NCBI GenBank assembly: GCA_017506865.1
Contig: JAFCMP010000379.1
Location: 496,001-560,000, forward strand
Source of the DNA: Tribonema minus
Taxonomy: Eukaryota; Sar; Xanthophyceae; Tribonematales; Tribonemataceae
Length of the DNA stretch: 64,000 nt
Direction: 5' to 3'
Shown: positions 56,405-64,000 of the stretch, one piece after another
Position numbering within the stretch: the first letter of the stretch is position 1
How the letters are laid out: every line of letters begins with the position of its first letter
Made by a program: the position numbers and the translations under genes
The notes under the pieces: generated by a model
Seen by the model: the letters and a program-made list of their open reading frames with translations, nothing else
Database searches by the model: none
Told to the model about the DNA's origin: nothing

Positions 56405-56509
56405 CACTCAGCATGCACAGCAATAGCGTCGAACACACACACTTCAAGGAGGGGACTTGCCTACTTCTGGGAGCTGAACTGAGCACATACTAAAACGAGA
56501 GAGCATCTC
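56405..56509. promoter_or_regulatory. 105-bp divergent spacer between HAD and Tic20 genes
   Basis: Start codons at 56404 (-) and 56510 (+) leave 105 bp for both 5' leaders and promoters. This implies a shared bidirectional promoter or overlapping transcripts. No TATA element stands out. Confidence 0.55.
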
Positions 56510-59500
56510 ATGGTGTCGAGCAAGGCGCGCTCAGTAGTGCTCCTGGTCCTGGCAGCTCTTGCAGAAGTGCAGGGGTTTGCCAGCACTTGTACAGTGGGGT
56601 CTGTGGGTACACGGCAGCACCACTCTGTTGCGTCAGCAGGGAGGCTGACATGCAGCACCATCGGCCAAAGAGGGAGCCAGCGGCGAACCAGCGGACTTTG
56701 CATGGCTTCTGACGACAGCGCACCTTTCGAAGCGAGATTACTGGCATGTGAGCGGCTTCGTGTTTGCAAGTTTGGTTAGATCCTCCCTTGAAGAATTGTG
56801 GAACATGTCGCAACAAGTCCACAAGCAATCGCATGCAAGCTTGGTAAAGTAGGCAGTGATGTTGGTTGCATGTGTGCGCTCCCAGCGTGCAGCTGCAACA
56901 CATTTTGACATGATGAACAAGACTATTGTCCCCAACTGAGAGTTCATTACTTGGAGTCATTTTCAGTGATTCGTTCTGGTTGTCAGGCATCCCTCGCTTC
57001 AAGGTTTTGCAAACTATGATGTATGCGGTGCTTGGTGCATGTGAAACTGGTGTTTCACGTGGTCTCGGCGAGGCTGAACCTATTATGAAGGAATTCCTTC
57101 TGCAAGTAGGGCTTCATCTGATGCATCGAGCCTTGTGCTCCTCTTAGAAGTGAGCCTTGACTCATGCACTGCTCATCCGTGAATCCAATGATGGCAATTC
57201 GTATGCACAAAAAAAGGACGCAACCTGATTATTGACGATTTTGATGGTGTTGTGATATGAATACGAGGAGCTTCGGCAGCACAGCGACCACCTCTCTGAT
57301 GGCACTCCTGGCTTCTAAACCACACAAGTCAACGAAAGCATGAAGTGCTGACTATGACGGGCACACAAGCACAAAGCATACTTTGTAAGTATTCCAACCT
57401 GTGCACAGCCAGCGCACCTCAAAAGTTGCTTTGTGCAATGTGCGTAGGATGGGTTCTGGCAGTGGGCATCACCTGCTTGAGCAGGCAGCAGGCAGCACCA
57501 CATTGATACTGCAAACAGAGGCATGGCGCAGCACCAACAACTGATGATAATTCCCTTTTTGTTGATTGCGCAGGCTTCCCATACATCCTGCCTGTGCTGG
57601 ATGGCGTGGGCAGCGGCAGGAATGTATATGCTGCCGTGCCTGCGGTGGGGGAGGCTGTGTATGGAGTGCTGGGCCCTGCGCTGGCCATCTGGAATGGGGT
57701 CCCCTTCCTGGTACGTCTATGCGCGTGAAAATGCAGTGTCTACATGCCAGTTTGCGTTACAAGGCTCGGCATTGTATGCCTGACGTGGTCACACCAGACA
57801 ACAGCATACATCTGAATCTGATGTAGTGGAATATATTATTCTACTTCGAAGTATCTAGCTACTATGGTCGCTGATGGCCAGTATGAGAGTTGTGACGTTG
57901 GAAGTACACAGTGTACTACACACCCTTCAGTATGAGAAAATGCATCAGCAACGGGCATGATCTGCTTCTCCCATGGCATGTGCTACTTGGGACGATGCCT
58001 TCATTGCTACATATTGTTTCAATGACAGTTTCATGTTGCTGACCCGCTGCTTGCATTTTGGGCGACCATAACGTGCCGGCAGCTGGTGATGTATGAGGCG
58101 CTGTTGTTCGCCTCAACAAGTGCCGCATTGACCGTCAAACTAGCTCTGTCCGATTGGCCATGTCCTACGTTCAAAGCAACACGTCCACAGGGTGCCATAC
58201 TAGCCATGTGAAGCCCTGAAACAGGCATATCTAAAACTTTCAGGGACATTAGAGTCATGTGTGTATGCATGGTCTATGTGCGTGATAGGGTGCTAATATA
58301 TCTGATACTGGTGGTGATTAACACACACTCGGCCTGTGGTCTGTACGTTTCTTGGGCTTTGCAGGGGTTTGGTGTTTTCCTGGCCTTCACGTTTGCGGCA
58401 AGAAACACGGTGAGATATGCATTCAGATTATCGGCGAGCTTACTTTTAGCAAATTCATTACTTGTGAGGATTCTGACCCAGCTATATTTTCATGTGACCC
58501 ACCTACCCGTCATTGGTGGCCACTGGAGTGTAACATGGTGAGCCATGACACATCATAAACGGCCAACACTGGCAGTTTGATGACCACGGCAGCAGTTTTT
58601 CCATTCTGGACTGGAATGCTATGTTAAGCACACAATGTTTCAGGATTTTGTGTTGTTGAAATGCTCACCTATTTGAGTCTTTTGAAAGTAGCTGCCTGCA
58701 GATTGTACTCGAGATGTGCAATGCACAATATGCAAAGCCAGACTCAAGTTAATGTGCCACTGACATTTCTCATTGCTGGTATGGACATCATGACACTTGT
58801 GCAGTGCATTTACGTGTCTCAAGTGTGCTGAGGGTAATGTTATTGCGCCTGTGCTTTTCCAGCACTTGTCTGAATGTACCCTTGACTTGCCAACCAGCAG
58901 CTCCACACAACAGCAGCAAAATGACATGCTTCTACCTCGAAGTGTAATGCATGTGTTGAGTGCACACAGAGGTGGGAGGCGTGTGTCCTTCAAGCCTAAG
59001 TGACGCCGCATCTGTGACACAGCTCAGTAGCACGCATTGAGATGCCGGCAGGTAGGCAGACTTCAGGGAGGCCGTCAGCAGCAGTGCAGTTGTTGTGAAG
59101 TTGAACATCTTGCTGCACTACATTGTGAGGTGTATGGAACCACAGTGGAAGTGACAGCCCTGATGAGCTGTGCTGGCAGCGAGGCTGGATGACACCAACT
59201 TCCTAACTGCTGCATTTTTCCAGTAAAATAATGCTACTTTTAGTTAGTTCAACACAACATGGTCCTCTCAGCTCATCAAAGCCTTTGCCGCTGTCTGTTG
59301 GTGCTGTGCCCGACATCAATTCTAGGAGCTATCGCGCCTGGTGCGGTTCTCCCTGCAACAGGCCATTTTGATCGACATTGCACTCATCGTGCTGGGGCTG
59401 CTTGAGAACGTTACCAAGGTATGTATAAGTGCGTGAAGCTCCTTGCGTGCATCATGAGGTCACACACTGCAACTGTAGTCGTGCCCCTTGATCTTCGTGT

Positions 59501-61138
59501 GTACACAACTCCAGAGATCATGGGCCACAACATGTATTTCAATTGTGCTGGTCGCAAAGCAAATCAGGGACTGACAATGCACAATTCTCTTGCACTGTGC
59601 AATTATTGACTTGAGAAGCTGACATCCTCCTTTCTTGGTGATGCCATTTGTTGAAGCACCAATCAGGAATGATGTAGGCTAAATTCTGATGTCCCGTGCA
59701 CGAACTTATGTGTGCCGACGAAGATGCGGGTGGCGCTACGTTGTGCTCTGCTACAAACCCCTGATGGTGACCACTTTGTCCTCGCATTGCTTGCTTCCTT
59801 AGCCAATGTTGTGATAAGCTATGGCAATCACCTGCGGTGCCCACAGTACTACTTCAGATTCAATCCAAGGCATTCAGGTTGCAGTTTTGTACAGCTATTC
59901 AGTTGACAGATCGGACAATCTATCTTCGTGTGCTTGATGCAGGCTGTCGCCCCAGGGGGAGCTGACGTGTTTGCTACACTGCAGTTCTACATTCTCATCA
60001 GCGCTGTGGCTTACTCACTGGTCAGCAACCTCCAAGGTAAGCTGACAACACTTCGTACGGAAGTGATAGCAAAGGACTAAATCATAAGCTTGGTTGCTGA
60101 GCTGCATTGAAGAGCTTGGTTGAGGAGCAGCTGTGAAGAGCCAGCTGCGGAATAGAGTACAAGCTTGGCGAAATGCGTGCCAATAGACTGTTGAGCTGCA
60201 GCCATGGCATGCGTAAAGAGCACGGCTGCGCAGTGCAGGAGATCAAGCTCCGGCCTAAGCTAGTGCAGTACTTGCATTCGACACTTAAAGTGCTTTTGAT
60301 GTATATAGTGCGGGGTCCAAAGGGCTCGGGTACAGTTAAATAGGCACAACATCTACGTCTAATCAATTCCTGCCTCAATGCCGTTTCTCCTTGCTGCTGA
60401 TTAGTTTTGATGTAAAGCGCTGAGGCTAGATGCAACAAGCTGTCCACATGGAAGCTGCTTGAGTCTATGCGATAAATTTTTCAGGGAACTGTCTAGAATG
60501 CTACGCAGAGCTGCAGCTGATCACTCGCATCCCTATTTGGGGTGTTTGCGGCACATCAGTCAGGCGTTGCTGACATCGCGATCAGCATATGAATCACCAC
60601 GCTGTACAGCGCAAGAGAAGGACTTGATGTAAGCTTACACCGATGTCCCATGCTCGTAGAACATCATCGTTTGTGTGATGGCCATAGCTGTCTACTTAGT
60701 GGTAAAAGTACGGAATGTCTAATCGGGAAACAGAATGGTGTGAAGGTGGTGGCTGGTTGCAAATTGGGATTGCACTCCAATGGACACTTTACAGTGGTTC
60801 TTGTATTGAATGTAATTTCACTAATGCCGTTCACAAATTGCTTCAAAAGTGCTCACGTAGTTCACCACGAGCTATTTGCAAGAACGCACACAGATCTTCA
60901 AACAGAGCTCAAAAGCATGAATCAATGGTAAGCATTCAGCTCAAATGTAATGTGCGCAGCGGCGGTATTGATCAACAGGTGCTCTCATTGCACATCCGCA
61001 AGCCTTCGTCGAGCATGCAAGGCCTCATGCTGCTGACTTCAAGTGTCTGCATGATAATATTGTGTGTGCGCAGGGAAGGAGCCCAATGAGATACCCATCA
61101 TATCAGAAGCTGCGCAGCGGCAAATTGGTCCGTTCTAG
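56510..61138 (+). CDS. TIC20: Tic20-like subunit of the plastid inner-envelope protein translocon
   Basis: Tic20 is a four-helix channel component of the TIC complex that imports nucleus-encoded proteins. Six exons (56510-56747, 57574-57710, 58365-58409, 59326-59418, 59943-60036, 61074-61138) give 223 aa. The N-terminus has a signal-like core (VVLLVLAALAEVQG) followed by FAS, the Phe-at-plus-one pattern of secondary plastids, then a Ser/Thr/Arg-rich transit-like region. Family blocks follow: FPYILPVLDGVGSG, WNGVPFLGFGVFLAFTFAARN, LVRFSLQQAILIDIALIVLGLLE, FYILISAVAYSLVSNLQG, and the tail PNEIPIISEAAQRQIGPF before TAG. All introns are GT-AG. Length without the leader (about 150 aa) fits the core domain. 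It is divergent from the HAD gene. Long introns, up to about 1 kb, hold no other recognised gene. Confidence 0.92.
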
Positions 61139-61608
61139 GCCAGCATGCAGTGGCGCAGGATGGGCACAGTTATGTCAGCAGGACAAACAACCGTCAACGA
61201 TTCCGTTTGTCCAAGGTTGCCCGATTTATTGCCATGTCGCCATGTCGCAGCACCTTGTTTGCCTGCCAGTGGCAGGACGGACTTGTGGTGGCTGCACCTT
61301 GTCAAGGCGTTTGATGCGCGGTTCCTGTCAGTGCTTCTGCACAACAGCTGCTTTGCGCTGCAGGGCGGTAGACCTTTGGTCGGAAATGAGACATGTTGAA
61401 ACAGCAATCGTGCAGAGTTGCTTGCTGTGCGTATGCTTCAACACTTTGTGTCATCAGATGGTAGAATCTCAATAGTATGCCATTGCTCTGGTGACTGAAC
61501 TTTATGAGCCAGGCTACCGTTTCCGGACTGCATGCGCATTATGATGACAGCTCGCTATTGTATGATCATTTAAGCACATCGCCTTGAACAGAGCATTGCC
61601 AAGGGGGC
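61139..61608. other. Intergenic after Tic20
   Basis: No gene or repeat recognised in this 470-bp stretch; it presumably holds the Tic20 3' UTR. Confidence 0.5.
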
Positions 61609-61784
61609 ATTCAATGTACTTTTTATTAATTCTCGCTCAGGGCGCGAAAAAGCCCAGATGATTGGCATCTAGCTGTAAGGAATCTACATGTCGTATGACA
61701 GTCTGAAAGTGTCGCAACGACAACCACTCAAACGCCGCCGCCGCCAAATGGCAATTCGGGGTCCTCCCCTATTCAATGTACTTT
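61609..61784 (-). mobile_element. Short family A insertion with 14-bp target-site duplication
   Basis: The family A 3' UTR plus about 11 codons (reverse complement of the A2 3' end) lies between ATTCAATGTACTTT at 61609-61622 and the same 14 bases at 61771-61784. The insert is about 150 bp, cut off at its 5' side, a typical target-primed reverse transcription product. Confidence 0.85.
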
Positions 61785-61830
61785 AATTAATTTCGCTTCG
61801 CAAGGGGCGCGAAAAGCCCTCTCTTTGGAT
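61781..61830 (-). mobile_element. Older family A-like 3' end at the same target
   Basis: Directly right of the insertion, GTACTTTAATTAATTTCGCT and then GGGGCGCGAAAAGCCC resemble the family A 3' UTR with substitutions. Thus the younger element landed at the 3' boundary of an older relative in the same orientation. Confidence 0.6.
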
Positions 61831-61924
61831 GTGCACTCAATGCAACATTCCTTCTCTGAAGAGAGACTCAAATGCCAACAGGCTTCCCCCTCTTCACACT
61901 ACCACCAACACCCCACAACCAAAC

Positions 61925-62935
61925 CCTTCTTAGGGTTGCCCAGCCGTGAGGCACACTTGTCCCGTCTTGAAAAAGATTTATGCAGGCCTGGGTCGCCTTT
62001 GACAGCGCCCAGAACTGAGGACCATGCTGACACGTCTGAATCACGCCTCTAGGCAAAATGATCACTGGGCACCAGGCACTGGTGCTAAGGGTATCAATGC
62101 TGTTGCTACGAAGAGTCCAACCCAATCCCAACACCCCCCACTCAAACCCTGATCGGTCCCCACTATCATGCTGCACCAAAGTGCCTAAGCTACTGCCTCT
62201 ACACGACCAGACCCACTTTGAGGCCTCCCGTGTCTCTGCCAAAATGGTCCTAACCGTGAACAGCTTTGTGCAGGCCTGGGCTACTGGTAGCAGCGCCCAG
62301 AACTGAGGACAATGGTCATGGATCACTAAGTGCCAGGCACTGGTGCTGCAAAGGCTGATGCTGTCACTCCAGCAAGCATATATACTAAAACCCGCCCGTC
62401 TATTTGCTAGTGTTACCCCCCCCGGTGTCCCCGGCCGCACACTGGAACCCCTGCTGCGAACTCCTTCCTCCTGCTGCTCCTGCTCCTGCTCCTCCGCGCC
62501 GCTCCCGCCAAGCAGCTGCCGCCGCCTGCCCCGTCGCCGCGCACAGGCGCCGCTCTCTAACCACATGCCTTGGACAACACTCCGCAGAGTTGTATGACTA
62601 ACAATCAAGGGTGCCGCGAGGCCCCAAGATAGTGTCCTTGTGTCGGTTGTGGGTTGAAGGCGTGCGCCATCGCCGGCGGCAGGGACGGCGGCGGATAGGG
62701 TCTGGTCTTCGACGGTGTGGTTGCAGGTGTTGGTGTTCGCGTTGATGATCTTGCCGCAGCAGGCAGCAGGCTTGACACTCGGTCGCTGCGTCGGCGTAGG
62801 CCACCAAGCAGGCGAAGCCGCCACCTGCCTGCGCCGTCGCCGCATCGCTGACCCTCCCCACGGACAAGACTCTGAAAAAGTGTGTGCAACAACAATCAAG
62901 GGTACCGCTAGGTCCCAAGATAGTGTCCAGATGTG
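61925..62935. repeat. Approximately 287-bp tandem duplications
   Basis: Matching segments recur at about 287-bp spacing. GGCCTGGG(T/C) with CAGCGCCCAGAACTGAGGAC occurs near 61984 and 62272, CCAGGCACTGGTGCT near 62070 and 62333, and AACAATCAAGGGT plus CCCAAGATAGTGTCC near 62602 and 62890. They form two adjacent two-copy duplications. A 377-codon minus-strand frame across them (61868-63001) has internal peptide repeats but no motif. Confidence 0.75.
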
Positions 62936-62973
62936 AGGTGCTGGGGCAGCAAATGCGGTGTACTTCAATGTAC

Positions 62974-64000
62974 GTATGGACTTGTATTTATAAAGGCCCA
63001 AGGGAGGCCGGGTTGCCTATGCAATCGAAAAGCTTGCGTCAACGCAGCAGCCTAGTCTGCGCTGTGCCCTAGGAGTTTGGATACCGGCGCCGCAACACAG
63101 CCCAGCATTCGCGCTCCACGTGTGTATGCCATGACGCGCTCCGCCAACTCCCGCGCCAGCGATATGCTCAGCTCAATGTGGATCTGACGCTTAGCTAACC
63201 CGGCCTTGCGTAACACATCTGCCTTCCCCCCCCCTGAGCACAGTGCTGAGTGCATTGCCAACTCCTTAACAAAAAGGCTTGTCTGCTTGCCCAGCCGTCC
63301 GTACGACTCCTGTACGAATGGCACAAAAGCCCAAGATGACGTCAAGGTGCCGGTGTGGTGCTTGACCTTCGCGTCCTCCCCCACCCCAGCAGCATAGCCG
63401 TCCGTGTTCGAGGCATTTGTTTTGCCTGTCAGGTACGAGCTCGCTGTGGGTGCGCGCACACTTGTGTCTAGCACTATTCCCTTGTTACGGTATGCACTGC
63501 TAAAGTGCAGACACCCTGGGTCAATGACTGTGTCCGCCCGATACCCCGGTACCTTGAAGACGCTAGCGTCCTCATTGCGGACAATAGAGACATGGTGCTG
63601 TCTCAAGATGCGCTGTAGGCACCGCTTTTGGGCAGTGTGTGTCGCGTTGTGCCCCCGTATGTGCTGGCTGGGGCAGCTGATCGCATGCGTGGAGGTGGGG
63701 CTCACGTCACTGCACCGCCATGGGCACACCTCGCCCTGTATGCCCCACCCGTCTATAAAGATCGCAACCATAATCATCGTGGCTGCTGCCATGCTGGACA
63801 TGGGCGCCGCACCCGGGCGGTCATTGGCAGCGGGTGGCACGCTCATCCACGCCATTGCCCCGGACGCACGCTGGCTGCGCAGCTGCGCCAGGACCCGCGC
63901 GCTAGCCTGTTGGCGGCGGCGGCTGGTGTCACGCAAGTCACCAATAAGTGTAGCCTGCGTCGGCTTGCCCACGGCACCAGCCGAGGCAGCCTCTAGGTCC
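62974..64000 (-). mobile_element. Retroelement family B, copy B2 (runs off the window)
   Basis: Reverse complement of copy B1 from its 3' end onward, with very few differences. The body begins directly after a GTAC (62970-62973), the same kind of junction as B1. The other end lies outside the window, so its duplication cannot be checked. Confidence 0.85.
63052..64000 (-). CDS. Family B retroelement ORF, copy B2, partial
   Basis: TAG at 63052-63054; the frame is open to the window edge. It encodes the same zinc-binding and endonuclease module as B1. Visible substitutions are few, e.g. DSRDTS to DLRDTS, IFIDEWG to IFIDGWG, LRPHHV to LRQHHV and APTVSS to APTASS. Both acidic sites (YRADTVIDPG, IVLDTSV) are intact. 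The conserved frame indicates recent insertion of copies from an active source. Confidence 0.78.
   Translation of the reverse strand, partial: DLEAASAGAVGKPTQATLIGDLRDTSRRRQQASARVLAQLRSQRASGAMAWMSVPPAANDRPGAAPMSSMAAATMIMVAIFIDGWGIQGEVCPWRCSDVSPTSTHAISCPSQHIRGHNATHTAQKRCLQRILRQHHVSIVRNEDASVFKVPGYRADTVIDPGCLHFSSAYRNKGIVLDTSVRAPTASSYLTGKTNASNTDGYAAGVGEDAKVKHHTGTLTSSWAFVPFVQESYGRLGKQTSLFVKELAMHSALCSGGGKADVLRKAGLAKRQIHIELSISLARELAERVMAYTRGARMLGCVAAPVSKLLGHSAD

Noticed and set aside
61868..63001. 377-codon minus-strand ORF
   Set aside because: It spans tandem repeats and the retroelement B2 3' end, has repeated low-complexity peptides and no motif; openness follows from repeat composition.

Overview
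This is nuclear DNA from a eukaryotic alga, probably one with a secondary, red-derived plastid such as a haptophyte, stramenopile or cryptophyte. Genes are split by many spliceosomal introns, and every exon set below was rebuilt by joining GT-AG or GC-AG introns in frame. Two plastid-type genes, for EttA and Tic20, begin with a signal-peptide-like stretch followed by a basic, Ser/Thr-rich transit-like region. In Tic20 the predicted cleavage point is followed by Phe, as in secondary plastids. Short interstitial TTAGGG tracts fit a TTAGGG telomere. The species cannot be named from this window.

Layout from left to right. Positions 960-6434 (-) hold the first seven exons of RAD50, whose 3' part lies off the left edge. 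A 661-bp divergent spacer leads to a 16-exon, 652-codon EttA-type ABC-F gene (7096-20309, +). After a gene-poor spacer there is a frame-broken F-box-like/ankyrin gene (22923-24981, +), then about 9 kb with only small unrecognised ORFs and dispersed repeats.

Positions 34.4-39.8 kb form a nest of 5'-truncated non-LTR retroelement copies. Two families (called A and B here) encode a CCHC-type zinc finger and a restriction-like endonuclease domain with no reverse transcriptase. They sit in or beside arrays rich in AGTACT. A broken BTB/T1 plus CUB-like gene (39846-41159, +) is wedged against them and runs into another palindromic GTACTCG array.

Positions 45555-53653 (-) encode a 13-exon, 729-codon protein in which a class I SAM methyltransferase is joined by a Ser-rich linker to a zinc-type MDR dehydrogenase. 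To its right, a three-exon HAD phosphatase of the pyrimidine 5'-nucleotidase type (54334-56404, -) and a six-exon Tic20 plastid translocon gene (56510-61138, +) are divergent with a 105-bp spacer. The right end (61.6-64.0 kb) holds another truncated family A copy with a clean target-site duplication, a block of about 287-bp tandem repeats, and a second family B copy that leaves the window.

The genes do not form a pathway. EttA and Tic20 both point to the plastid, RAD50 is nuclear DNA repair, and the methyltransferase-dehydrogenase looks cytosolic. Recurrent features are local duplications of splice donors, three GC-AG introns, and retroelement insertions at GTAC-containing sites.
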